Below are positions 8,551 to 16,992 of a stretch of DNA of 64,000 nt, piece by piece (positions within the stretch are counted from its first letter, which is position 1; each line of letters opens with the position of its first letter). The stretch is from Lentimicrobium sp. GTDB lineage: Bacteria; Bacteroidota; Bacteroidia; Bacteroidales; Lentimicrobiaceae. Position numbers and translations under genes: made by a program. The notes beneath the pieces are model-generated. The model searched no databases, had not been told where the DNA came from, and saw only the letters and a list, made by a program, of their open reading frames with translations. The stretch is from assembly GCA_024709105.1 (NCBI GenBank), contig JANJXJ010000122.1:33468-97467 (forward strand), given 5' to 3'.

Positions 8551-10044
8551 TTAATGACCTCCGGCAGCAGGTGTTACCTCGCTTTTTTCCGCCGGCTCTT
8601 TTACCAGATACCATGCAGCAGCCGAAAATGCAACAGTTAATGAACAAATTAAAAATGTAATTCCTTTGTCCTGCGCATTGCTTATCAGCTCGCCAACACC
8701 CAGACTGGCAACCAGCTGAGGCAATACCACCGACAAGTTGAACAAGCCCATATATAAACCCATTCTGGTTTGAGGAACTTTTTGCGACATAATCGCAAAT
8801 GGCAGGCTTATGGTAGCAGCCCAGCCAATTCCAACAATCGCCATCAGTCCGTAAATAATGGCAGGTGTATTTCCAAACAGGAAGATACCAAGGTATCCAA
8901 TTGCCATAATTGCAATGCTGCTGGCATGAACTTTTACCCTTCCATATTTTGCAGCAAGTGGCAGAAGAATGATAATAGGAATAATGGCAGCAATCAGATT
9001 GATGGTAAAAAAGCTCCAGTTTACAATGTTGCCCATTTCATTGTCACCGAGGTCAGGAATTCTGTCCTTGACATATGCATACAGATAAATGAACATGGTT
9101 TGCACCCCTATCCATGTAAATGAGTGTGCAGCAAGTACTTTTTTAAATTCCAGATGGCCATTATCGTCTTCTGGTTTATTACCTGCTTTAGTGATAAGCG
9201 TTTTGCCAATCAGGAAAACTGTTAAAATAAAGGCCGTTATTTCAACAATATGGTATGGTATGGGCGAAATGCCGGCAAGTTTGACTATCATAGCATATAA
9301 TGCGTAAATCAGAAATCCCCAAAGCGGTTCAATAGTTAAGAGAATATTGAGAAAAGAGCCATCATTCTTATCGTCCTGTATAAGAACCGGTCCCGAAGCT
9401 TTATCCTTTCCCTCATTTTCATTTTCACCGAGAATGAGGGGTTCCTTGATAAAAAACGGGGGTATAACAGAAAACAGCAAAACAAGAACAGCTCCCATAT
9501 AGATCAGGATGTAATTGTTTAAGGTTGCTCCTATGAAGTAAGCCAGCACTCCGAAAGTGCCTGAAACTGTTTGCATCCAGGTATAACCCTTGGTACGGCT
9601 TTTTCCTTCAGGGGTAACATCGGCGATGATAGACCTGGTCGGATTAAAACTGATATTTATTGCTAAATCAAGTGTAAGGGCAACGGCAATGGCAATGCCA
9701 AGTATGCCTTCAACTCCCATGCTTTCTTTGATTACTCCAATGTTTGGCAGCGCCAGCAACATAAGCGATGCCAGGATACCTCCTATAATTATAAACGGCC
9801 TGCGCCTCCCATTCCAGAACCACACCTTATCGCTTATTACTCCGATAATTACTTGCCCGATAATTCCGGCAAGCGGACCAGCTGCCCAAACTAGTCCAAC
9901 ATCGTGAATATCAAGATTGTACTTTGTACTTAATATCCAGCTTAAGGCGGCTATCTGTACCGAAAGTGCAAATCCCATGGCTGTAGCCGGAAGACTAAGC
10001 AGGGCATAAAATGGTGTGGTTAGGTTTCGCTGAATCTTTAGCAT
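8551..10044 (-). CDS. MFS transporter, SLC45-like sugar transporter
   Basis: This 497-residue inner-membrane protein has about twelve hydrophobic helices in two halves split by a hydrophilic loop near 205-235. The first half has FALSVQIAALSWILS and the loop WFWNGRRRPFIIIGG, typical of the SLC45/sucrose-maltose proton symporter branch of the MFS. The R-rich loop after TM2 (SDKVWFWNGRRRP) corresponds to the conserved MFS A motif. The likely role is proton-coupled uptake of a di- or oligosaccharide. No glycoside hydrolase is adjacent, so the substrate cannot be fixed from context. It is a single-gene unit convergent with rplT. Confidence 0.8.
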   Translation of the reverse strand: MLKIQRNLTTPFYALLSLPATAMGFALSVQIAALSWILSTKYNLDIHDVGLVWAAGPLAGIIGQVIIGVISDKVWFWNGRRRPFIIIGGILASLMLLALPNIGVIKESMGVEGILGIAIAVALTLDLAINISFNPTRSIIADVTPEGKSRTKGYTWMQTVSGTFGVLAYFIGATLNNYILIYMGAVLVLLFSVIPPFFIKEPLILGENENEGKDKASGPVLIQDDKNDGSFLNILLTIEPLWGFLIYALYAMIVKLAGISPIPYHIVEITAFILTVFLIGKTLITKAGNKPEDDNGHLEFKKVLAAHSFTWIGVQTMFIYLYAYVKDRIPDLGDNEMGNIVNWSFFTINLIAAIIPIIILLPLAAKYGRVKVHASSIAIMAIGYLGIFLFGNTPAIIYGLMAIVGIGWAATISLPFAIMSQKVPQTRMGLYMGLFNLSVVLPQLVASLGVGELISNAQDKGITFLICSLTVAFSAAAWYLVKEPAEKSEVTPAAGGH

Positions 10045-10118
10045 ACAAAGATTTTTAAACTGTTTCAGAATAGGAATTCATTGCAAAAAGAGTGATTTAT
10101 TACCTGCATAAAAATAGT

Positions 10119-10159
10119 AAAACTATTGCATCATTAAAAATGATACAATAGTTTTTTTT
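10119..10159. terminator. Long hairpin between the TlpA-like gene and the MFS gene
   Basis: AACTATTG (10121-10128) pairs with CAATAGTT (10146-10153). After one mismatch, ATCAT (10130-10134) pairs with ATGAT (10140-10144). T-rich DNA flanks both sides. It most likely ends leftward transcription of the TlpA-like gene. Confidence 0.65.
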
Positions 10160-10197
10160 GGTGGGAATAACCAGTTTATAAGATACTGCAAATGCAG

Positions 10198-11619
10198 TTA
10201 TTGATTTGCCTTATTTTGTTTTATGAAGGACTCCATTTGTGCAGAAAGCAGGCGTTTGGCAATAATCTTTTTATTTCTGTCGAGCAAAAACATAACAGGT
10301 GAGCTATGAACATCATACAACTCCCTGAAATCAGGTGTCATACTGTAAAAGCCATTTACATTTATCCAGGGTAATTCATTTTTGCGGATGTATTGCTTCA
10401 TGTCTTTCCACGAGGTATCCATACATACAGCATAAACCTCGAGATTGTGTAAACCTTTCTCTTTCAGATAGAAATCACGCAGTAACGGCGTTTCCTTTTT
10501 ACAATGGCTGCAGTCGGGATCCCAAAAGTAAATGAGTGTGTAGTCTGATTTGATGCTGTGCAATGAAACAGGATTTTGTAATGTGTCCAGTAAAATCATT
10601 TCCGGGGCAATCTTGCCGATGAGCACATTTCTTATGGCATTCGCCTTTTTAATGAGATTTTCTTTTACAGTAGTATTCATCCAGCCCATCTTTTTGTCCT
10701 GATAATATTTATCTACCAGATGTACAAATATGGCGTCGTATCCCATGATCTCTGATGTTTCATACTTGATGGTAAAATACCACATCAGATATTTAAAAGT
10801 CTCTTCATTATCTCCTGCCATGGAAAACAGGTGGTCAATTGCTTTTATGAGCGAATCGGGAGCCGGAACCGTGAGTTTGCTGATATATTGCTCAACTTTA
10901 CTGTGAAGAAATGGTGTCCTGATCACCCTGTCGTCAGAAAGATCAATGTTGTCCCAGAAATGTTTGCGATAATATCTGAAAGGAAAGGTGGAATCCGGCC
11001 GGCCATTGCTAAGGATAGGCATTTCAGGGATTTCAGGTTCCTGCATGGCTTTCAGAAAAACTGCCATAAAAGATCCCGGATTACTGTTGATGATACCATT
11101 AATGTACCTCTTTACTTCATCATTTAGTAATTCCAGCTGGTTTTGAATCACTTGAAGCGAGTCACTGCCTTTGCTGTATTTTTTTCCAAGATCATTTAGA
11201 GCTGTTCTTTGTTTTTGCTTTTCGGTAAGGAAGTTCATGTAATCCAGGAAAAGGGTATTTTCTTTGCTTCCTTTTATTTTAAGGCTTTGCGGAAATTTAT
11301 CTTTCTGACCTGTAATTGATATATTTTTACTGTCTGATATAATAAAATCAAACAACTTATTTTTGTTTTCCCCTGCAAGAAAGTACATTCCAGGCAATAG
11401 TTCTTTCCTTTTCGAAAAAACATATTCTGAATTCTTACTTCTGTAAGCCGTATCTGTAACAAACTGTTTATCACCAGAATAGTGTGCCAGCAGCATCAGG
11501 CTATCACTTAATCCATCTATTTTTACAGAAATCTGGTAAGCGTTTTGTGAAAAAGCAGGAATTATGTCAGCAGCAAGGAAAAGCAGTGCCAGTGAAATTT
11601 TTACGAATAAACTTTTCAT
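10198..11619 (-). CDS. TlpA-family thiol-disulfide oxidoreductase with DUF4369/DUF5106-like N-terminus
   Basis: This 473-residue exported protein has a signal peptide (1-25, ending AFSQ). An N-terminal beta domain of DUF4369 type (27-120) is followed by a helical DUF5106-like middle (125-335). A C-terminal thioredoxin fold (338-473) has the redox pair C370-S-H-C373 in DPDCSHCKKE and the cis-proline region SSPVMFLLDR. It would act in the periplasm as a disulfide reductase or exchange protein, as TlpA/ResA relatives do. Bacteroidota carry many paralogues of this layout with unknown clients. It is a single gene with a good -7 box (11648-11655) and a hairpin after it. Confidence 0.88.
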   Translation of the reverse strand: MKSLFVKISLALLFLAADIIPAFSQNAYQISVKIDGLSDSLMLLAHYSGDKQFVTDTAYRSKNSEYVFSKRKELLPGMYFLAGENKNKLFDFIISDSKNISITGQKDKFPQSLKIKGSKENTLFLDYMNFLTEKQKQRTALNDLGKKYSKGSDSLQVIQNQLELLNDEVKRYINGIINSNPGSFMAVFLKAMQEPEIPEMPILSNGRPDSTFPFRYYRKHFWDNIDLSDDRVIRTPFLHSKVEQYISKLTVPAPDSLIKAIDHLFSMAGDNEETFKYLMWYFTIKYETSEIMGYDAIFVHLVDKYYQDKKMGWMNTTVKENLIKKANAIRNVLIGKIAPEMILLDTLQNPVSLHSIKSDYTLIYFWDPDCSHCKKETPLLRDFYLKEKGLHNLEVYAVCMDTSWKDMKQYIRKNELPWINVNGFYSMTPDFRELYDVHSSPVMFLLDRNKKIIAKRLLSAQMESFIKQNKANQ

Positions 11620-11647
11620 TTTTTAAGCAAAACAATTATTAACATTG

Positions 11648-11655
11648 CAAACTTA
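11648..11655 (-). promoter_or_regulatory. -7 promoter element of the TlpA-like gene
   Basis: On the minus strand TAAGTTTG matches TAnnTTTG, 29 bp upstream of the start codon. Confidence 0.5.
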
Positions 11656-11749
11656 CAATTTTTTGGGTTAAAACCCGAAGCAAACAGTTTCTCACTTTGT
11701 TTAACAATTACATGGAGTTGTTTGTTATATAAACCAAAGCATTTTTCCT

Positions 11750-12628
11750 ATGATACTAAGAATTTTAACCGGGCTGTTGTTTTTTCTGATAGCTGCAGTT
11801 CCTGTTCAAGCACAAATTGCTGATTCAGTGTTGCTGTCTGAAAGGCTTTATTACTATAAAAAATATACATCCATTGCCGATACAATGACCATCAATTCAT
11901 GGATTAACCTGAAACGGCTCAAAGATAATCTTGAAGAAATAGTTAAAATTGACAATGAGCTCATTCAATATTATCAGGTTATTGGAGGCAGGGATATTCC
12001 CAATGAGAGTGATTCCATTAATAAATTGAATTCTAAATTATCGGAAGTTTCCAACCAGCTGGAACTAAAAACTTCGCGTGCCGACAACGATTTATGGATG
12101 ATATGGATATTAAAAACAGCTGCAGTGTTCATGATTTTTATTATTCTTATACTTATTTATTTAGCAATAAACTTTAGCAACAAGTTCAAAAATGCCCGAA
12201 TTCAGGTAAAAAGCAGTGAAGATGAGAACAATTCACTTAAAGAGGAGTATTTACAACTTGTTGAAGAATGTAAAAGGCTTAAATCCCGGGAGGATGATTT
12301 CAGGGAAGAATTGCAAAGAGGACTGATTTCCAACCAGGAAAAGTTGAATTTGTTACAGGAAAAAATCAAAAGCCTTGAATTTGAAAATGAGAAACTCAGA
12401 GCAATTTCTGACGCAAATAGTCTTGCTCAGGTATTATATCTTGAAAAAGCCGAATTGGCTTCGGATGAAAAAAATAAACCGGAACTTACTGTGGAAGAAA
12501 TAAATAATCTGATTTCCGAAAGAGACAGTCTGATACGGTTGGCTGGTAAGCTGCAGGAGCAATTATTGATGGAAAAGGAAGATCATGAGGTACTAAAGCG
12601 AAAACTATTGGGATTATTGGAAAAGTAA
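11750..12628 (+). CDS. Membrane-anchored coiled-coil protein of unknown function
   Basis: This 292-residue protein has a signal peptide (1-22, ending VQAQ), an extracytoplasmic part to about 115 and one strong transmembrane segment (116-140). The cytoplasmic tail is almost entirely heptad-rich coiled coil (about 150-290, with runs of E, K, L and Q). The topology suggests a single-span scaffold or a sensor-like structural protein. No enzymatic motif is visible and I do not recognise the family. The neighbours are a TlpA-like gene on the other strand and a convergent outer membrane protein gene, and neither gives a functional hint. Confidence 0.75.
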   Translation: MILRILTGLLFFLIAAVPVQAQIADSVLLSERLYYYKKYTSIADTMTINSWINLKRLKDNLEEIVKIDNELIQYYQVIGGRDIPNESDSINKLNSKLSEVSNQLELKTSRADNDLWMIWILKTAAVFMIFIILILIYLAINFSNKFKNARIQVKSSEDENNSLKEEYLQLVEECKRLKSREDDFREELQRGLISNQEKLNLLQEKIKSLEFENEKLRAISDANSLAQVLYLEKAELASDEKNKPELTVEEINNLISERDSLIRLAGKLQEQLLMEKEDHEVLKRKLLGLLEK

Positions 12629-12661
12629 TTGAAAAGTGTATGCTTTTCAAAAAAGTAGTTT

Positions 12662-13435
12662 TTATCTTCTTCTGAACTTGTTCCATTCACCGAATGAAGG
12701 GCATGTATCCCGGTTTCTGTCAAAATTTGAAGGTGTAATTCTGTAGGCAATACCAAATTTTAAAAACATGATCCTGTCATTTATCCCGGTGGTTCCTGTC
12801 ATTGCATCAAAACTGTCAGTATTGAGTAAAATGAAGTTGGTGTTCTGATTAAGTATAATTTTATCTGTCAAACCATAGGCTATGTAATATCCTGACGAAA
12901 AACCTGCACCTATGTTTGCTTTTCCCTGTTTTTTCCTATCCTGATCCAAACCATTGTATTTAATAACATTCATGTTGTCAGGATTATAGCTTATGGATCT
13001 GTATAAAAATATTCCGTAACCAGCCTGAATCCCGAAATCAATTCTGGTTGAAGAATAAGGAATGATTAGCTCTTTGAGACTGAATGAAAGATTAATATTC
13101 ACTTGACTAAAACGGTTGAAAAAACTGGTGTTTATTGAAGGTCTATTACTCTTGGTATTTCCTGAGCCAAAATTTGCCTTTAGAATCAAATATTGATTTA
13201 TTTGCTTCGAAATAAATAAATCAGCAGTAATGCCGCTCTCAAACCGAAGTTTGTTTAGCGGTTCGAAATCGTAAATGCTCAGGTCTCCAAAATAAGAAAC
13301 TGCACCAACATTTAATCCAACAACCAGATCATCTTTGGAAAAGATGTGCTGTGCAGAAATCTCCCTTAATGGAAAGATTGCAAACAATCCTATAAAAAGG
13401 AGCTGAAATCTGGTATGATGCAAGGTTTTTTGCAT
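12662..13435 (-). CDS. Predicted outer membrane beta-barrel protein
   Basis: This 257-residue protein has a signal peptide (about 1-28, ending EISAQ) and a body of alternating short strands with aromatic girdle residues and turns. This pattern is typical of 8-12-stranded outer membrane barrels in Bacteroidota, for example VGLNVGAVSYFGDL and GIQAGYGIFLYRS. It ends in arginine-rich residues after a strand, FGIAYRI, rather than in a terminal aromatic. It is convergent with the coiled-coil gene, with only 33 bp between the stops. The function is unknown; porin, adhesin and assembly roles are all possible. Confidence 0.65.
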   Translation of the reverse strand: MQKTLHHTRFQLLFIGLFAIFPLREISAQHIFSKDDLVVGLNVGAVSYFGDLSIYDFEPLNKLRFESGITADLFISKQINQYLILKANFGSGNTKSNRPSINTSFFNRFSQVNINLSFSLKELIIPYSSTRIDFGIQAGYGIFLYRSISYNPDNMNVIKYNGLDQDRKKQGKANIGAGFSSGYYIAYGLTDKIILNQNTNFILLNTDSFDAMTGTTGINDRIMFLKFGIAYRITPSNFDRNRDTCPSFGEWNKFRRR

Positions 13436-13528
13436 TGGTAGTCAATTAAAGCAGAAATAGTAAGATTGAGTCGTTGTTAAGTAGTTAACGCAAAAAAGGG
13501 TAAACTTGTTTTAAAGCTGTAATCTACA

Positions 13529-14158
13529 TTAATGCTTTACAAAGCTTTTTTCACCAGCTTTAACTTTTAAAGGTAGATAGTTTCCCGAAGGAGGCACCGG
13601 ACAACTGTATTTTTTGCTATAAACGCAGTAAGGGTTATAGCATTTGTTAAAATCTATAGTAACATATTCATTATCAGTTATATAAACATCAACATACCTT
13701 CCGCCTCCATAGGTTTCCCTGCCATTGGTTTCATCGGTAAAAGGCAGGAATAAATAATTCTCAAAGCCAGGTTTATTCATAAGACCTACATTTTGAAAAA
13801 GGGTTAGCTCATGCGTAATTCCCCGGATTTCAAAAATAACTTTACCAAAAACTATATAAAGAGGTAACCTTTCTGTTGTAGTTTTCATTTTGATGGTATC
13901 AGTGCCATTAAAACGTTCTAAACGTGCGTTGATAACCCAGTTACAGGAAGGCTTATAATACTTTAACGATTTGAAATGTACTTTGGCGGTAGAATCAAGA
14001 GGAGAATCTGCTTCAGATTTGAATTCCTGATTTTTGCTGTTACGCTCTGCTATAAGTTCACTTTTATATTTCTTTTGTTCGCAACTTACCTGTGCAAAAA
14101 CATGCATGTTTACTGCAGGAATCAGAATTATAATTATCAGAAAAAATGTGGTCTTCAT
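13529..14158 (-). CDS. DUF1684 domain protein, exported
   Basis: This 209-residue protein has a signal peptide (1-22, ending VFAQ) and then the DUF1684 core. Its hallmarks are ETYGGGRYVDV, the stretch IDFNKCYNPYCVYSKKYSCP and the closing PPSGNYLPLKVKAGE. Cysteines in the NPYCVYS and YSCP segments are conserved in the family. The biochemical role is not established. The protein should sit in the periplasm or on a membrane face. It has its own -7 box and lies about 90 bp downstream of nothing co-directional, so it is probably a single-gene transcript. Confidence 0.85.
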   Translation of the reverse strand: MKTTFFLIIIILIPAVNMHVFAQVSCEQKKYKSELIAERNSKNQEFKSEADSPLDSTAKVHFKSLKYYKPSCNWVINARLERFNGTDTIKMKTTTERLPLYIVFGKVIFEIRGITHELTLFQNVGLMNKPGFENYLFLPFTDETNGRETYGGGRYVDVYITDNEYVTIDFNKCYNPYCVYSKKYSCPVPPSGNYLPLKVKAGEKSFVKH

Positions 14159-14174
14159 GGTCAGGAAATTGCAG

Positions 14175-14182
14175 CAAAGGTA
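14175..14182 (-). promoter_or_regulatory. -7 promoter element of the DUF1684 gene
   Basis: TACCTTTG on the minus strand is a perfect TAnnTTTG match 17 bp upstream of the ATG, implying a very short leader. Confidence 0.55.
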
Positions 14183-14445
14183 TCATTTTTTCGGATAGGC
14201 AGGATTCTTGTTTTCTGTCTTCTTTAGTAGATGCATAAAGGTAAATCGCATAAGAAACAATCTACCGGTTGTTGGAATTCGTGAACAGATTAATTTTTTA
14301 ATTGTTCTAAGAGAGCCACAAAATAGGTTTCCTTTTATTATGGCCGGGCATGACTTCTCCATATTTATAATTTGAGTCATCTCCCGGCTGGAAGTGAAGT
14401 TGATCTTTAATCAATGGTAATCAAACAGAACAAAAACAGCCTGAA

Positions 14446-15081
14446 ATGAATGTAAGTAATATCAGATTAACTTATAAGAAAGGTGCTTTGAATGAAGAAG
14501 ATGCTGGTTCCGATCCATTCGCTTTATTGGAGAAATGGTTGCAAAATGCGATTGAGTCTGAAGTAAATGAGCCAACAGCAATGGTGTTGTCAACTATAAA
14601 TGCAGAAGGAGTTCCGGATTCACGGGTAGTACTCTTAAAAGGATTAGAGAGCAATAAATTACTTTTCTTTACCAATTACCTTAGCGACAAAGGTTTACAT
14701 ATTTTACACAATCCAGGTGTTTCTGTGCTGTTTTTCTGGCCTGAATTGGAGCGCCAAATCAGAATACAAGGCATTGCATCAAAGATTTCTCAGGAAGAAT
14801 CGGAGCAATATTTCAACTCAAGGCCTTTGGAAAGCAGGGTAGGAGCCATTATTTCGCCACAAAGCCAGGTGATTGAGAACAGAGAATTTCTTGAGAAATC
14901 GTTTAGCAGCTTGTTAGATAAATCTATTTCGCAAAACCTTGAAAAACCTGCTCACTGGGGAGGATATTCCATAGTTATGAACAAGATTGAATTCTGGCAA
15001 GGCAGACCTGGCCGTTTGCATGACCGGATCAGATTTCGGCAGGAAAATAATAATTGGATCAGAGAAAGACTGGCTCCGTAG
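14446..15081 (+). CDS. pdxH: Pyridoxamine 5'-phosphate oxidase
   Basis: This 211-residue protein matches PdxH throughout. FMN and substrate contacts are seen in SRVVLLKGLESNKLLFFTNY, FFWPELERQIRIQG, the R-rich SRPLESRVGAIISPQSQ and the C-terminal WQGRPGRLHDRIRF. The protein ends in the typical ERLAP. It oxidises pyridoxine or pyridoxamine phosphate to PLP with FMN and oxygen, in the cytoplasm. Needing oxygen, it suggests the host meets air at least sometimes. The stop abuts the convergent DUF1858 gene with no spacer. Confidence 0.97.
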   Translation: MNVSNIRLTYKKGALNEEDAGSDPFALLEKWLQNAIESEVNEPTAMVLSTINAEGVPDSRVVLLKGLESNKLLFFTNYLSDKGLHILHNPGVSVLFFWPELERQIRIQGIASKISQEESEQYFNSRPLESRVGAIISPQSQVIENREFLEKSFSSLLDKSISQNLEKPAHWGGYSIVMNKIEFWQGRPGRLHDRIRFRQENNNWIRERLAP

Positions 15082-15294
15082 TTAACTTAATTCCTCTTTA
15101 AGCAAGTTTACCAACTCCGTAATCTGATCTTCACTGTAATGTTTGTCCATTGCCAGCTCCCGCAATGTTCCCCAAACAGGTTCACCACAAATGATGCAGG
15201 GTAATCCCCTGTTGATAAGTAATGTAGAAACTCCTGGATAGTGATTCACCAGGTCTTCAATGGTGATTTCAGGGTTAATTTCAGGTTTTTCCAT
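15082..15294 (-). CDS. DUF1858 small protein
   Basis: This 70-residue cytoplasmic protein begins with the DUF1858 pattern, ITIEDLVNHYPGVSTLLINRGL. It then has a C-I-I-C pair in PCIICGEPVWGTL and a helical end. The domain is found alone or fused to hybrid-cluster and DUF438-type proteins, and its cysteines may bind a metal or a cluster. It starts 3 bp after the DUF4301 stop, so the two genes are surely co-transcribed and possibly translationally coupled. The function is unknown. Confidence 0.85.
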   Translation of the reverse strand: MEKPEINPEITIEDLVNHYPGVSTLLINRGLPCIICGEPVWGTLRELAMDKHYSEDQITELVNLLKEELS

Positions 15295-15297
15295 AAT

Positions 15298-16848
15298 TCA
15301 GGCCTGATGTTCTTTTCTTAACAGGTCATTAACGGTTTTAACAGGATTGAAAGTAAGGATAGGTACTTCAACAAAAACTGTGGTCCAGTCTGCCATTGCT
15401 CCGTTCCATAATCCCGGTAATTCCTGTGCTTTAAGTTCTCTGCCATCCTTCGATTTTACTGATATGAAACCTGTAGAAGGGTCAACAAAGTCTCTGAGGT
15501 CAAATTGCTCACCATTAAAGTCTCTGACATAGCAAACCAAATCAACAGGATTAAAATGTGTCGATTTTGAGAAAATTTCTTTTTGGTCTGAATTTGCAAG
15601 ATCAATTTGCGAGGATTCTACGATCTGAAGTGAAATTTCGCCTTCGGTGTTCCTGATCCAGAATGGACCTCCGCCGGGTTCACCTTCGTTTTTAACCATA
15701 CCGCAAATCCTTATAGGACGATGCAGTTTGTTAAAGAGATAGTCAATTTTTTCGATTTTGCTTAATTCCTCAAAATCAGCAGGAATTACAATGCAAAGTT
15801 TATCCTTGGTGAAAGCTATTATTTTTTTTAATTCATTGTCTGTAATATTGCCATCTTCAAGTTTTTCGAGATAATCAAAGATTTTGTCTCTCAGTTCAAT
15901 AAGGTAACCGCCCAGCACTCTTTTGTATTTGTAAGTAGTTTCTTTGAGTGCATCGGGAACTATATTGTCAATATTTTTGATAAAAATGATCTCACCTTCA
16001 CGGTCATTGAGGTTTTCTATCAGCGCACCGTGACCCCCCGGCCTGAAAACGATATTGTCATTTTCATCTCTGAAAGGTTTATTTTTTGAGTCAACAGCAA
16101 TGGTATCAGTTGATGACTTTTGAATTGAGAAAGTCAGTTCATAGGTTACATCAAACAATTCCTCATATTTATCTTTAACTCTGTTTATTTCTTCAATAAA
16201 TCTGTCGGAATGTTCTGGCGATACTGTAAAATGAATGGCCACCCGACCCTCGCTGTTCTGGCAGTATTCAGCTCCTTCAACCAAATGTTCTTCCATAGCC
16301 ATGCGGCCACCTTCGGCATAATTATGGAATTTGAGTAATGCTTTGGGCAGGTTGGCATAACCCAGGCCTTTGTCTTCCAGCAGGTACTCGATTATCACAG
16401 AATAGTCGGCGTCTTTGAGGCAGTTTTCAAGATCCAGGTCGTTTTGCTTCATTATTGCCACGAGATCTCTGTAAAAAGCAAATTTTGGAAGGTTTTTTAT
16501 AAAGTTATAAACAGAATTAAACCCTTTGTCAGAATCAAGTGCAGATTTTCCATCCGAATCTTTTGAATATTTTTCGTTAAATTCAAATAGATGTTTAAAC
16601 ATCCTGCTGGCGGCTCCGGATGCCGGAACAAATTTTAGAATTTCGTAATCTTCGGCATTTTTATCATAAAAAGCCTGCAATTTATCTAATTCCTGATCGG
16701 TGAAAATTTTTATCCCATTTTCAGGAGTTGCCGGCGCTATGAGTTCAATAAACGGAAAACCGCTTTTGAAATTATCTATCTGTTGTTCAATGGTTTCAGG
16801 GTCAATTCCTTTAGCCTGAAATAATTTGAGGTCGCTTGGAGTAAACAT
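15298..16848 (-). CDS. DUF4301 protein, possible nucleotidyltransferase-like enzyme
   Basis: This 516-residue cytoplasmic protein belongs to the Bacteroidota family DUF4301. Near the N-terminus, PASGAASRMF (75-84) recalls the glycine-rich signature with Arg of sugar-phosphate nucleotidyltransferases. Other conserved-looking blocks are RPGGHGALIENLNDR and GGPFWIRNTEGEISLQIVESSQ. A nucleotide-binding role is my inference from these motifs, not an established fact. It starts a two-gene operon with the DUF1858 protein behind one of the best promoters in the window. A GTGACA inverted repeat lies further upstream. Confidence 0.85.
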   Translation of the reverse strand: MFTPSDLKLFQAKGIDPETIEQQIDNFKSGFPFIELIAPATPENGIKIFTDQELDKLQAFYDKNAEDYEILKFVPASGAASRMFKHLFEFNEKYSKDSDGKSALDSDKGFNSVYNFIKNLPKFAFYRDLVAIMKQNDLDLENCLKDADYSVIIEYLLEDKGLGYANLPKALLKFHNYAEGGRMAMEEHLVEGAEYCQNSEGRVAIHFTVSPEHSDRFIEEINRVKDKYEELFDVTYELTFSIQKSSTDTIAVDSKNKPFRDENDNIVFRPGGHGALIENLNDREGEIIFIKNIDNIVPDALKETTYKYKRVLGGYLIELRDKIFDYLEKLEDGNITDNELKKIIAFTKDKLCIVIPADFEELSKIEKIDYLFNKLHRPIRICGMVKNEGEPGGGPFWIRNTEGEISLQIVESSQIDLANSDQKEIFSKSTHFNPVDLVCYVRDFNGEQFDLRDFVDPSTGFISVKSKDGRELKAQELPGLWNGAMADWTTVFVEVPILTFNPVKTVNDLLRKEHQA

Positions 16849-16907
16849 AAATCTTCGTTTGATTTCAGCTTAGCATTAAAAAAAAGCAAACTGAATGCAT
16901 GTTGCCA

Positions 16908-16938
16908 CAAAGATAAGCAAAAACCTGCTTGTTGCAAA
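16908..16938 (-). promoter_or_regulatory. Canonical promoter of the DUF4301-DUF1858 operon
   Basis: On the minus strand TTTG (16938-16935), a 19-bp spacer and TATCTTTG (16915-16908) match the Bacteroidota consensus exactly. The predicted transcript begins about 50-55 bases before the DUF4301 start. Confidence 0.75.
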
Positions 16939-16964
16939 TAGGGCATTTAGTTTAGGAACGATTC

Positions 16965-16980
16965 GTGACAAAAATGTCAC
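16965..16980. promoter_or_regulatory. GTGACA-N4-TGTCAC inverted repeat (Crp/Fnr-like site or weak terminator)
   Basis: A perfect 6-bp inverted repeat with an AAAA centre lies between the antiporter stop and the DUF4301 promoter. It is about 35 bp upstream of the -33 box, a position suited to an activator. The arms resemble Crp/Fnr half-sites, but the spacing differs from the classic TGTGA-N6-TCACA. Confidence 0.4.
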
Positions 16981-16992
16981 TGCCTGGTAAAA

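Noticed and set aside
12629..12650. Hairpin TTGAAAAG/CTTTTCAA between two convergent genes
   Set aside because: The stem is A/T-rich and is followed by A, not T, on the plus strand. I could not support it as a terminator.
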